This document shows positions 1 through 7,999 of a DNA stretch of 20,731 nucleotides, piece after piece. Location: positions 1 to 20,731 of the forward strand of contig DAOTUB010000045.1 of assembly GCA_034437455.1 (NCBI GenBank), given 5' to 3'. The position numbers were made by a program, and so were the translations under genes. The DNA is from DAOTUB01 sp034437455. Lineage in GTDB: Bacteria > Chloroflexota > Anaerolineae > B4-G1. Position 1 is the first letter of the stretch. Each line of letters opens with the position of its first letter. The notes under the pieces were generated by a model that worked only from the letters and a program-made list of their open reading frames with translations, was not told the DNA's origin and did no database searches.

Positions 1-385
1 AAGCAAGTCATGCAGATCCGTATCTGGTGGGCTGACAAGATGGTTCACTCCGTCTCGCTCCCTTTGCAAGAATTCAAGGTTCACCTTTGATCTTTAAAGG
101 AGTTCACTTTTCAACTTTGCCTAACAGGCCAAATTGAAGCGAATTATCCCCAAACTAGAAAACCCGTCGCGAGTGTGGGACATAACCGGGAAATCTAATC
201 GTTTTTGGATCCCAAAGTGGGGTAAAACACGCATATTCGTCTCTTTTTCACCGCAACAGTGGAGCGATCTGAAAAATCGACCGAATTAAAAAAGTACCAA
301 TATCCATCGGTGGAAACTACCGAAAATGTACTCCCCTCAGCTTCAAACCCGTGGCGCGCCTCTCAAATTAGGGTTTATACCGTAC

Positions 386-414
386 TTTTCTATCCTTGCC
401 AACCGATATATAAT
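386..414 (+). promoter_or_regulatory. Candidate sigma70-type promoter for the operon
   Basis: A perfect TATAAT lies at 409-414. Seventeen bases upstream is TTTTCT (386-391), only a weak match to the -35 consensus. A start of transcription near 421 would leave a leader of about 40 bases before the ATG at 462. All other junctions in the operon are closed, so this is the only obvious place in the window for a main promoter. The region is AT-rich, so a chance TATAAT is possible. Confidence 0.4.
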
Positions 415-451
415 AATTTCTTCTCGCCCTTGAGCAGCTTTGAAGGTCTCT

Positions 452-458
452 GAGGAAA
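452..458 (+). promoter_or_regulatory. Ribosome binding site of the first operon gene
   Basis: GAGGAAA, with GAGG ending six bases before the ATG at 462, is a normal Shine-Dalgarno with normal spacing and supports that start. Confidence 0.7.
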
Positions 459-461
459 CCT

Positions 462-2684
462 ATGGAAAGAATCTCACAACAAGCTTCCGTTGCCCTTCTC
501 ATAACTTATCTGGCGCTAGGCGTGGGCTACAGCCTCGCCAACCCGCTATATGAATCCACAGACGAACTGCGTCACTTCCGCTATGTGCGGCACCTTATCG
601 TCTATCGTGAGCTGCCCGTACAGCAGCGCGGCGCTCCACGCGCCCAGAGTCACCATCCCCCATTCTACTATGCCTTGGGCGCTCTGAGTAGTTGGTGGGC
701 GCCCGTTTCGCAAGACGTTTACTACGCCCCGCCTATCAACCCGCACTGGGATGACCGCTACTGGGAAGCAAGCAATGACAACAAGAACCTGTATCTTCAC
801 GGCGACGACGAGCGTTTTCCCTTCCACGGTGTCACCCTGGCGGTCTATGTGGTACGGTGGATAACGGTGCTTATCGGGGCGATCGCCGTTTGGCTGACTT
901 ACCGCGTCGGGTGCGAGGTCTTTCCAGGCTACCCTGCATTAGCCATAGGTGGAACCGCATTGCTCGCGTTCAACCCGCAATTCCTTTACCTGAGCGGATC
1001 GGTAAACAACGATGTCCCGGCCGCCCTGTGTGGCGCGGCGGTGCTTTGGGCATGCATCCGGCTGGCGCGGAATGGCCCCAGCACGCGCACCGACATGACC
1101 CTGGGCGTCCTCTTCGGCGCAAGTCTCCTCACCAAGTTCAACCTTCTGGCTCTTCTGGCGCCGATTACCCTGGCTTATCTGATCGCCGTATGGCCTACAC
1201 GTGACTGGCGCGCTCTTATGCGGGGCGCTCTGGTCACCCTGGGTTTAACGATCCTCATCTCTGGCTGGTGGTTCTGGCGTAACTATGTGCTCTACGGCGA
1301 CCTCACCGGGATGAACAAAGTCAATGAACTCTGGTCAGGTCAGCCAGCGTTCGAGAACTGGTGGGTCCTTCGACAAAGCCTGCCCTATCTCTGGAGCAGT
1401 CTGTGGGGACGCTTCGGTTACGGCCAGCTTCCCTTGGCCCCGCTTATCTACCAGGGATTGTTCATGGTTTGCGCGTTGGCTCTTGCTGGATACTTGATTC
1501 CCCGCAGAGGCAGAGGCCCCTCCGGGACTGTGCCCCGGCGCGATGCACTTCCTGCCGCTGCCCTGGCGCTCATGGGGATCACTGTCATGGCCTTTACGGG
1601 TGTAGTTTTTTATTACATCTTGATTCAACCAGCCGGGGCGATGGGACGTTTCTTGTTTCCTTGCTTGCCTGCCTTTGCCTTTCTGATCCTCATGGGATTG
1701 AGTCGCTTCTTTCCTCTCCGCCTGAAATGGGTGGCGGGCTTGGTCGCGACGGTTGGCATGGCAATTCTGGCTATCTATGCTCTGGTCGGTGTACTTGCCC
1801 CGGCCTTTGCCCGTCCCCATCCTCTAAGTGAATCTGAAATCGCGGCCATACCCAATCCCGCGAGTGTCGAGTTCGGCGGCGTGGCCCGATTACAAGGCTA
1901 TCGGATCGCGCCTCACGCTGTCGAGCCGGGCGACACAGTGGAAGTCACGCTGTACTGGGAGACGCTGGCACGGACCAACCAGAACTATATGATCTTTGTC
2001 CATTTGCTAAGCGACGTGGGCACGATGGTGAGTCAATGCGACACTCACCCGGGCCTGGGGCGCTATCCCACGACTGCCTGGGAGCCTGGTGTTGTCTTTG
2101 CCGATACGTATCGTGTGCACGTCCCAGAGACGGCCTACGCGCCAGACAAGGCCTACATACAAGTCGGCATCTATCTGCCCGACGACCCGCGCCTCATCAC
2201 GCCCGATGGGCGCGATGCCCTGCGTCTGGAAATGGTCGAGATTCAACCCCTGCCTGGCGAATACCCCAATCCAATGAACGTCAACTTTGACGACAAAATC
2301 GCCCTGATCGGCTACGAACTTGACCGCCGGATAGCGCGGCCCGGCGACAAGATCCAACTGACGCTCTATTGGCAACCACTGGCTCCAATGGAGCACAATT
2401 ATAACGTCTTTGCCCAGGTCCTCGGCGTCCAAGATCAGGTCTGGGCACGCAGTGACGGTTGGCCTGTCAGCGGGCAGTCTCCGACCAGCCATTGGGAGCT
2501 GGACGACATCGTCAAAGATGTCCGCGATTTGACGATAGGGCTGACGACTCCGCCAGACTTTTACGACATCGAGGTTGGTCTGTACGCACGAGAGCCAGGC
2601 CGTCTGCCGATCTTGGCAGAGGATGGTCACAGGCTAGGCAGTCGCGTGCTGTTGAGCAAAATCCGGGTGATACGTGATGAGTAG
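462..2684 (+). CDS. GT-C membrane glycosyltransferase (DUF2142/GT39-like) with two C-terminal beta modules
   Basis: A 740-residue polytopic membrane protein that probably transfers a sugar from a polyprenyl-phosphate donor on the outer face of the membrane. The first extracytoplasmic loop carries an acidic E-x-x-D-E cluster (E31, D34, E35), as in GT-C enzymes, followed by HHPPFYY at 64-70. A run NPQFLYLSGSVNNDVPAAL (171-189) and MGRFLFP (394-400) resemble DUF2142-type transferases. About ten membrane segments end near residue 450. Two tandem copies of the operon's beta-rich module follow, at about 468-598 and 606-738. This is the only protein here with two. A palindromic element codes for residues 346-358 in an inter-helix loop. 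The start at 462 has a good ribosome site. First gene of the operon, overlapping the next by 8 bases. Membrane transferase class is likely; donor and acceptor are unknown. Confidence 0.9.
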   Translation: MERISQQASVALLITYLALGVGYSLANPLYESTDELRHFRYVRHLIVYRELPVQQRGAPRAQSHHPPFYYALGALSSWWAPVSQDVYYAPPINPHWDDRYWEASNDNKNLYLHGDDERFPFHGVTLAVYVVRWITVLIGAIAVWLTYRVGCEVFPGYPALAIGGTALLAFNPQFLYLSGSVNNDVPAALCGAAVLWACIRLARNGPSTRTDMTLGVLFGASLLTKFNLLALLAPITLAYLIAVWPTRDWRALMRGALVTLGLTILISGWWFWRNYVLYGDLTGMNKVNELWSGQPAFENWWVLRQSLPYLWSSLWGRFGYGQLPLAPLIYQGLFMVCALALAGYLIPRRGRGPSGTVPRRDALPAAALALMGITVMAFTGVVFYYILIQPAGAMGRFLFPCLPAFAFLILMGLSRFFPLRLKWVAGLVATVGMAILAIYALVGVLAPAFARPHPLSESEIAAIPNPASVEFGGVARLQGYRIAPHAVEPGDTVEVTLYWETLARTNQNYMIFVHLLSDVGTMVSQCDTHPGLGRYPTTAWEPGVVFADTYRVHVPETAYAPDKAYIQVGIYLPDDPRLITPDGRDALRLEMVEIQPLPGEYPNPMNVNFDDKIALIGYELDRRIARPGDKIQLTLYWQPLAPMEHNYNVFAQVLGVQDQVWARSDGWPVSGQSPTSHWELDDIVKDVRDLTIGLTTPPDFYDIEVGLYAREPGRLPILAEDGHRLGSRVLLSKIRVIRDE
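1499..1537. repeat. Palindromic in-frame repeat element, copy A (degenerate)
   Basis: A 39-base element matching the copy at 11772 at 31 of 39 positions and the copy at 13632 at 28 of 39, counted by eye. The inner stem (1501-1509 with 1518-1526) keeps seven of nine pairs. It starts on the third base of codon 346 and codes for PRRGRGPSGTVPR in a loop between two membrane helices. Frame and reading match the two other copies. Confidence 0.6.
2666..2670 (+). promoter_or_regulatory. Ribosome binding site that favours the ATG at 2677
   Basis: GGTGA ends six bases before the ATG at 2677 but only three bases before the in-frame GTG at 2674. The spacing favours 2677 as the start of the second gene. 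Confidence 0.5.
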
Positions 2685-4635
2685 AAAAAGAGAGTGGGTC
2701 GCAGTCACCCTGATTTTGCTGCTGGCCGCCGCGCTCCGCTTCTGGGAGTTGGGCGAGGTGCCGCCAGGACTGCACCACGACGAGGTTGCCAATTGGCTCA
2801 TCGCTCGAGATATTCTGAGCGGAAACCACGCCATCTATTTTACTGCGGCTTACGGCCACGAACCCTTCTACCAATATGTCCAGGCCGCCAGCGTAGCCCT
2901 GTTCGGCGACAACTGGCTGGGGGTGCGCTGGTCCTCGGCGGCCTTGGGCTTGCTGGGCATCGCCGCAACCTACATCCTTACCCGGCGTCTCTTTGGCGTT
3001 CTGGTCGCGCTGCTGACCATCGCCTGGCTGGCCGTGAGTTTCTGGCCCCTATTCTACGCTCGCGTCGGGCTGCGCGCCATCATGCTGCCTTTTACCGCCG
3101 CCCTTGCCGCCTATTTCCTCTTCCGCGCCATAGAACGCAGATTTCAGGACAGTAACGGATTGAACTGGTTTCTTACCGGACTCTTCCTCGGGCTGAGCCT
3201 TTACACGTACATGGCTGCTCGCATCCTTCCCTTCATCCTCGCCGCTTTCCTCATCTATTCATTCCTCATCTCCTCATCCACTCGTATCCCATGGTCTCGT
3301 CTCCTCGTATTCCTCCTCGTTGCCGCTCTCGTATCCGCACCGCTCCTGATCTGGCTGGCGATCCACCCTGAGGCCGAGTACCGCGTCCAGGAGATCCGGG
3401 AACCCTTGGATCGATTGCTATCTGGAGATCCGTCGCTCGTGTGGCGGAATTTGATCGCCAATCTCAAATCCTTCACCTTTGCTGGCGATCCCTGGTCCCA
3501 CCAGAATCTTCCAGGTCGCCCTGTCTTTGCCGATCCTGTCGGCGCGGTGCTCTTTTACGTCGGCGCACTGATCGCGCTTCGGCGCTGGCGCGACCCTCGC
3601 TACGGATTCCTGCTTATATGGTGGGCCAGCGCGCTCGCACCTAGCGTCATCACTTCCGTCGCCCCCAGTTCCATCCGCGACATCCTGGGATTAGTTGTCG
3701 CTTTTGTCTTCCCATCGCTTGCCCTCGTCGAAGCGAGCCGCTGGGCCCGCTCTCGTCTCCCTGACCTTCGCATTCGTCACGTTTCGCGGTCCTTTGTCAT
3801 TCTGGCCCTCGCTCCCTGCCTATTCCTCACGGCGCGCGATTATTTTGTTCTCTGGCCTCAGAATGACGTCGCCCGCTTTGCCTACCAGGCAGATCTGACG
3901 GCAGTCGCTCTCCATCTGGATGATCTGCCGCCGGAAACACCCGTCACCGTCGCCGGTCTGTCGGTGCACACGATGGACGGCCCTAGCCTGAAACTGGCCT
4001 CCCGACGGAACGTGCAAGGTGTTCGCCTGTGCGACCCCCGCGAAAACCTCGTCATCCCGGCGGGGGAGGATGGCCAGCTTCTTGTCCCCAAAATCGTCCC
4101 TTTTGACGACGACCTTCGGCAGCGGCTATTGGAATGGGGGGCGGAAGCCGATCCGCGAGCGTCGTTCACCAGCTACCATCTGCCCGACGACGCGACCCTG
4201 TGCCGCGCTCTACAGCATCTGGAAACCACAGCCGCCCTGCCAGACGGCGCGCCTGTTCCATTGCCTGTCTCTTTCGACGGGCGACTGGCTTTTCTGGGCT
4301 ATGAGTGGCTGCAGCGAGATCCCATTGCTGGTGGAACACTCACCCTGCTGACGTACTGGCGAGTCGAGGAGCCCTCCTCATCTACGCTCAAAATCTTTAC
4401 CCACTTGCTGGGAGCATCCGGCGCGCCTGTCACTCAGCACGACGGCTTGGGCAGCCCTCCTCACGGATGGGCAACCGGCGATTGGATCGTCCAAAAACAC
4501 GTGCTTCCTCTCCCATCCAGCCTTCCTCCCGGCCCGTACTGCATCGAGATGGGACTCTACACGCCGGACGACGACCGGCTGCCTGTCTTGACAGCAGACC
4601 GCTTGCTGCTATACTCGCTCATGGTGACAGAATGA
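2677..4635 (+). CDS. GT39-like membrane glycosyltransferase (HDE/GHEP type) with C-terminal beta module
   Basis: A 652-residue protein. It opens with a membrane helix and RFWELGEVPPGLHHDE, placing D35-E36 in the first outer loop where PMT/ArnT-type GT-C enzymes keep their catalytic acid. AAYGHEPFYQY (57-67) is the second hallmark. About eleven membrane segments follow. APSVITSVAPSSIRD (321-335) is the conserved loop shared with the protein at 9623. After about residue 395 the chain is soluble: a middle module with CDPRENLVIP (452-461), then the beta module at about 529-651 with LKIFTHLL, the PPG turn and RLPV. I chose ATG 2677 over GTG 2674 because of the ribosome site. The gene overlaps its left neighbour by 8 bases and its right by 4. 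A likely polyprenyl-phosphate-sugar transferase; the substrate cannot be read from sequence. Confidence 0.92.
   Translation: MSRKREWVAVTLILLLAAALRFWELGEVPPGLHHDEVANWLIARDILSGNHAIYFTAAYGHEPFYQYVQAASVALFGDNWLGVRWSSAALGLLGIAATYILTRRLFGVLVALLTIAWLAVSFWPLFYARVGLRAIMLPFTAALAAYFLFRAIERRFQDSNGLNWFLTGLFLGLSLYTYMAARILPFILAAFLIYSFLISSSTRIPWSRLLVFLLVAALVSAPLLIWLAIHPEAEYRVQEIREPLDRLLSGDPSLVWRNLIANLKSFTFAGDPWSHQNLPGRPVFADPVGAVLFYVGALIALRRWRDPRYGFLLIWWASALAPSVITSVAPSSIRDILGLVVAFVFPSLALVEASRWARSRLPDLRIRHVSRSFVILALAPCLFLTARDYFVLWPQNDVARFAYQADLTAVALHLDDLPPETPVTVAGLSVHTMDGPSLKLASRRNVQGVRLCDPRENLVIPAGEDGQLLVPKIVPFDDDLRQRLLEWGAEADPRASFTSYHLPDDATLCRALQHLETTAALPDGAPVPLPVSFDGRLAFLGYEWLQRDPIAGGTLTLLTYWRVEEPSSSTLKIFTHLLGASGAPVTQHDGLGSPPHGWATGDWIVQKHVLPLPSSLPPGPYCIEMGLYTPDDDRLPVLTADRLLLYSLMVTE
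3241..3336. repeat. Pyrimidine-rich degenerate nonamer tract inside a coding sequence
   Basis: A CT-rich stretch coding for residues 189-220 of the protein at 2677. CTCGTATCC occurs exactly at 3281-3289 and 3328-3336, and with one extra T at 3304-3313, among several CTCAT-type units. The related protein at 9623 has nearly the same length here, so the tract seems to have replaced sequence and not lengthened the protein. Confidence 0.4.
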
Positions 4636-5579
4636 AGAAACGGTGGCTGAACATCCTGCGCCTGCTGATCAGTATCGGCGCGCTGGGATTTCTATTCTGG
4701 CAAATTGGCCTGGGAGAAACGCTGGCTGTGTTGCGAGAGGCCGATCTGCGTCCTCTCCTGATCGCCTTTATCCTTTTCCTCCTCAGCCTGATCATCCGCG
4801 CCGGACGATGGGCCGTCCTTCTGTGGGCGCTAGACTGGCGCGTCTCCCTCTGGCGTCTGGTCTATCTCTACTTTGTGGGCGCTTTTTTCAACAGCTTCTT
4901 GCCCAGCGGTTTTGGCGGCGACGTGGTACGGGCGCTGGAACTGACCGGCGACGCGCCAACTCCTGCCGCCGTGGGAACCGTGCTCGTGGATCGGATGACG
5001 GGCTTGCTCGTGCTGCTGGTGATGGGGCTGGGCGCGCTCCCTTTCAGCGCGTCCTATCTGCCTCCCTGGTTGGTCTGGCTTCTGATCGTGGTTGCCGGCG
5101 GAGGTCTTTTAGCAGGGGCGCTGCTCCTGGAAGGACGATTGTTGCGCCGCGCTACCGCCTGGCTGCCAGACAACTTGTCCTTGACCGGCTCTGGCCTCCT
5201 GGGCCGCATCTATGCCGCCGTCAGCGGCTGTGGATGGCGGGCGGTGGTGCAGGCTCTGGCGATCTCTCTGCTGTTTAACCTGCTCAACGTGTCCGTCAAC
5301 TTTCTCTGTGGGCGAGCGGTAGGCATTGACCTCAGCTTTGGCTATTTCCTCATCACCGCGCCACTCATCTCGATCAGCCTGATGATCCCTGTCTCCGTCG
5401 GCGGCGTGGGAGTGCGGGACTGGGTGACGGTGGCGTTGTTCAGCCCGGCTGGAGTGAGCGATAACGCTGCCGTCGCGATGTCCTTGAGCCTGTACGCGGT
5501 CACGGCAGCGACGGGACTGGTGGGCGGCCTGATGTACGGAATCAAAGGGTTGCGAGGGATGGGAGACAGCGAGAGATGA
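4632..5579 (+). CDS. LPG_synthase_TM/UPF0104-family membrane protein
   Basis: A 315-residue membrane protein of the lysylphosphatidylglycerol-synthase transmembrane family. The evidence is the signature NSFLPSGFGGDVVRA at 87-101, then VDRMTG at 119-124 and SVGGVGVRD at 255-263, with about eight helices. It has only the integral membrane part; the soluble aminoacyl-transferase domain of MprF is absent, so it is not a lysyl-PG synthase. Stand-alone members often sit next to glycosyltransferases and are discussed as lipid or polyprenyl-linked-sugar handling proteins; a role in presenting the lipid carrier here is inference. An in-frame ORF is open further upstream, but that part lies inside the previous gene. 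ATG 4632 gives the standard ATGA overlap, with GGTGA at 4623-4627. It is the only gene in the operon that is not GT-C. Confidence 0.9.
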   Translation: MKKRWLNILRLLISIGALGFLFWQIGLGETLAVLREADLRPLLIAFILFLLSLIIRAGRWAVLLWALDWRVSLWRLVYLYFVGAFFNSFLPSGFGGDVVRALELTGDAPTPAAVGTVLVDRMTGLLVLLVMGLGALPFSASYLPPWLVWLLIVVAGGGLLAGALLLEGRLLRRATAWLPDNLSLTGSGLLGRIYAAVSGCGWRAVVQALAISLLFNLLNVSVNFLCGRAVGIDLSFGYFLITAPLISISLMIPVSVGGVGVRDWVTVALFSPAGVSDNAAVAMSLSLYAVTAATGLVGGLMYGIKGLRGMGDSER

Positions 5580-7999
5580 ACCGCTGGCAAAGACCAGCCC
5601 TCGTGACCCTCACGCTTCTGGCCAATCTGGCCCTGGCGGCGCCCGCGCTACGATACGGAGCGGCATTCACGCTCCTGTGGCTCCTTCCCGGCCTGGCGTG
5701 GGCTGGCTTGCTGACCGATCACCGCCGCCGCCCCGCCGCTGAGGAGCTGGCAATCGGCCTCGGTCTGGGATTCGGTTCCACCGTCCTGCTGACCCTCCTG
5801 CTCCATTATATCCCCGGCCCTTTGCCCTTTACTTTACTGTTGGTTGCCGTCAATTTACTCACATTCATCCTCATCTTCCTACCCACCCACCCTCATCCCA
5901 GCAAACCCATCAACGAGGACCGTTCATTGTTCATTGTTCATTGTTCATTGATCATTCTCATCGCCGCGCTATTCCGTCTGGTCAACCTGGGCTACAGCGA
6001 GTTCCAGGGCGACGAGGGGATCGTGATGCAGCGAGCCGCCCGCGCCATCCTGGGAGACGATGCGCAACTGTTCTACCACCAGAAAGGCCCCATCGAGATT
6101 CTCCTGCCCACGGCCACCTGGACGCTGTCCGGCGCGATCAACGAGTGGCAGGCCCGGCTGCCTTTTGCATTCGCCGGTCTTTTGGGCGTCGTGGCTCTTT
6201 ACCTCCTGGGAAGGCGCTGGTTCAACGAACGGAGCGGATGGATCGCCGCGTTGCTCCTGGCAATCAACGGCTATTTCGTCGGCTTTGGTCGCATCGTGCA
6301 ATATCAAAGTATCGTGCTGGCGCTGACGGCCCTGGCGCTGCTCGCTCTCTGGCGCTGGTCGCAGGCGGAAGGAGATCGGTGGCTCATCGCAGGCGCGGCG
6401 TTGCTGGCCTGCGGCGTCCTGGCCCACTACGACGCGGCGTTGGCGCTGCCGGCCGCCGCATACATCGTTGGTCGGCGGCTTTGGTTCACTCGATCAGGGT
6501 GGCGAGCGCTCGTAATGGCGGGGCTGCTGGCCTGCGTCATCTTGGCGCTGTTTTACATCCCCTTCGTTCTGCATCCTAATTTTTCCAAGACAATAGCGTA
6601 TCTTGGCAAGGCTCGCATTGGCACCGGAGGCCCTCTCTACAACAACCTGCTCTCCTCGCTGCCTCTGGCGACGTTCTACAACTCCGCCTACTATCTCATC
6701 GGCCTGGCCTGCCTGCTCGTCGTGGCCTCCTTTCTCTCTTTCCGCCGCTGGGGCTTGCTCATCCCTGCCTCTTGCCTGCTTTGCTCCTTCGCCCCTCTGC
6801 TCACCGGCCCTGCTCTTGCTCTCTTACTTTCCTTTATTATTCTCTCTCGCCGTTCCTCGACTCCATCCCGCGCTGCCTGGCTGTGGTTCGGCGCGCCGTT
6901 CCTTTTCTACTACTTCCTGGTCTGGGACCCCCGCACCCACGTCCTGAATGCCTTCCCCGGCGCTGTCCTTCTGGCCGCCTTCGCATTGGACTATTTCATG
7001 AATCGTGTCTCCCCATCTCCGTGTCTCGGTGTCTCCTTGTCTCCCCGTCACTTTTCATTGCTCATTGTTTGTTCCTCATTGTTCATCCTCCTCGCTTATT
7101 ACCCCTACTCGATGTTTGTGCAGCACACTCCCGAGATCAAGCGCACCTGGCCTGCCCACCAACCGACGCTCTACTGGAAGCCCGACGCGGAGACGCCTCT
7201 CTTTGGCTATTTCGGTTTCCCTTATCGGGCTGGCTGGAAAGTCGTCGGCGTCTTGATCGAGGAGGGAATCCTGGATGGCGTCTATGCCAGCAATGAAGAG
7301 CAAGAGGTCACGGGCTGGTACACTCGAGGGGCCGAGCGTACCTATTGCCCCGGTCCCGAATGGTATTTCATCGCCAAAAACGTGCAGGACGAGGTGGCGA
7401 TCCAGCAAACGGACGTTGAAGAGAATTACCACGTATGGGGAGAGATTCAGGTCGCCGGGGAGCCTAAACTGTGGATCTATTATCAAGGCCCGCCGGTGAC
7501 GCCGCCCCAACTCTTTCACGTCGAGGATTACGCTTCCCGCTTCGACGCCCGGACGACCCCGGCGAGTACAATGCCGCCGCCTCTCACCGATTACACCCCG
7601 GCGGGCCATACGCTTGGGGAATCGATACGACTCCTGGGGTACTGCCTGGACGCCACAGACGCTCGCCCTGGCGGGTCCATAGGCCTGGTGCTCTACTGGG
7701 AACCGCTTCGCCCGATAGAGACCAACTACCAGGTTTTCAATCACTTGTACGATGGCACAATGTGGGGGCAACAGGACGGCACACCGGGGTGCGCGCTGCA
7801 ACCAACCGTCCTCTGGAACCCCGGCCAGATCGTGCGGGATGAATACACCATCCCCATCGACCCTGCCGCACCAGCGGGCGACATCCCACTGCTGGTGGGG
7901 ATGTACAGCCTGGAGACCGAGCAACGTCTGCCGGTCCGCGCCCCAGACGACCCGTCCATCGGCGATGCAATCCCCCTGGCGGTGGTGACCGTTCGATGA
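5576..7999 (+). CDS. GT39-like membrane glycosyltransferase with extra N-terminal membrane domain and C-terminal beta module
   Basis: An 807-residue protein. Residues 1-105 form an additional membrane region of about four helices that the other GT-C proteins here lack. The GT-C core then begins with RLVNLGYSEFQGDEG, placing D146-E147 in the outer loop, and continues with KGPIEILLP (170-178). Helices run to about 510. A soluble middle region (about 515-660) holds GYFGFPYRAGWK (544-555) and WYTRGAERTYCPG (581-593). The beta module is at about 675-806, with LVLYWEPL, FNHLYDG and EQRLPV. A heptamer tract codes for residues 116-127 and a second low-complexity tract for about 477-505; their units are not multiples of three, so slippage would break the frame. 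ATGA overlaps join it to both neighbours. Class is confident, substrate unknown. Confidence 0.92.
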   Translation: MNRWQRPALVTLTLLANLALAAPALRYGAAFTLLWLLPGLAWAGLLTDHRRRPAAEELAIGLGLGFGSTVLLTLLLHYIPGPLPFTLLLVAVNLLTFILIFLPTHPHPSKPINEDRSLFIVHCSLIILIAALFRLVNLGYSEFQGDEGIVMQRAARAILGDDAQLFYHQKGPIEILLPTATWTLSGAINEWQARLPFAFAGLLGVVALYLLGRRWFNERSGWIAALLLAINGYFVGFGRIVQYQSIVLALTALALLALWRWSQAEGDRWLIAGAALLACGVLAHYDAALALPAAAYIVGRRLWFTRSGWRALVMAGLLACVILALFYIPFVLHPNFSKTIAYLGKARIGTGGPLYNNLLSSLPLATFYNSAYYLIGLACLLVVASFLSFRRWGLLIPASCLLCSFAPLLTGPALALLLSFIILSRRSSTPSRAAWLWFGAPFLFYYFLVWDPRTHVLNAFPGAVLLAAFALDYFMNRVSPSPCLGVSLSPRHFSLLIVCSSLFILLAYYPYSMFVQHTPEIKRTWPAHQPTLYWKPDAETPLFGYFGFPYRAGWKVVGVLIEEGILDGVYASNEEQEVTGWYTRGAERTYCPGPEWYFIAKNVQDEVAIQQTDVEENYHVWGEIQVAGEPKLWIYYQGPPVTPPQLFHVEDYASRFDARTTPASTMPPPLTDYTPAGHTLGESIRLLGYCLDATDARPGGSIGLVLYWEPLRPIETNYQVFNHLYDGTMWGQQDGTPGCALQPTVLWNPGQIVRDEYTIPIDPAAPAGDIPLLVGMYSLETEQRLPVRAPDDPSIGDAIPLAVVTVR
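5922..5956. repeat. Heptamer tandem repeat (GTTCATT) inside a coding sequence
   Basis: Four exact GTTCATT units and a fifth with one change (GATCATT), coding for residues 116-127 at a membrane helix just before the GT-C core. Seven is not a multiple of three, so gain or loss of one unit shifts the frame. Gain of one unit moves reading into a frame that ends at 6579, and loss into one with a stop at or before 6326. Confidence 0.85.
7004..7090. repeat. Octamer (GTGTCTCC-like) and heptamer (TTCATTG-like) tract inside a coding sequence
   Basis: GTGTCTCC, GTGTCTCG, GTGTCTCC and TTGTCTCC units (7004-7045) are followed by TTCATTG, CTCATTG and CTCATTG units (7054-7080). Together they code for residues 477-505, a loop and the last membrane helix of the protein at 5576. 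The heptamer type is the same as at 5922 in the same gene. Confidence 0.65.

Larger units (their letters stand above)
1..461. other. AT-richer leader region upstream of the operon
   Basis: I see no convincing gene here. The stretch is clearly richer in A and T than the coding sequence that follows. Frame 1 is open from base 1 to a TGA at 88-90, so the tail of an upstream gene is possible, but 29 codons with no recognisable motif are not enough to call one. Two small inverted repeats are visible: CCTTT/AAAGG (84-88 with 96-100) and TCGGT/ACCGA (307-311 with 319-323). Neither is strong enough to name as a terminator or riboswitch. The operon promoter most likely lies in the last 80 bases. Confidence 0.6.

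Noticed and set aside
1..90. Possible C-terminal tail of an upstream gene (frame 1, stop at 88-90)
   Set aside because: Only 29 codons are visible, a second frame is also open over most of the same stretch, and no motif is recognisable.
307..323. Small hairpin TCGGT/ACCGA in the leader as a possible riboswitch or terminator
   Set aside because: Five pairs plus a wobble, no T-run, no wider conserved structure that I recognise.
259..453. A 64-codon frame starting with GTG in the leader
   Set aside because: No ribosome site, no recognisable motif, and it runs through the likely promoter of the operon.
1499..1537. CRISPR-like reading of the 39-base repeats
   Set aside because: The three copies are thousands of bases apart inside genes, with no regular spacing and no cas genes.
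4305..4631. Upstream in-frame extension of the LPG_synthase_TM-type gene
   Set aside because: It lies wholly inside the previous gene and would add a non-homologous hydrophilic stretch. ATG 4632 gives the ATGA overlap used throughout the operon and begins directly at the family's first helix.
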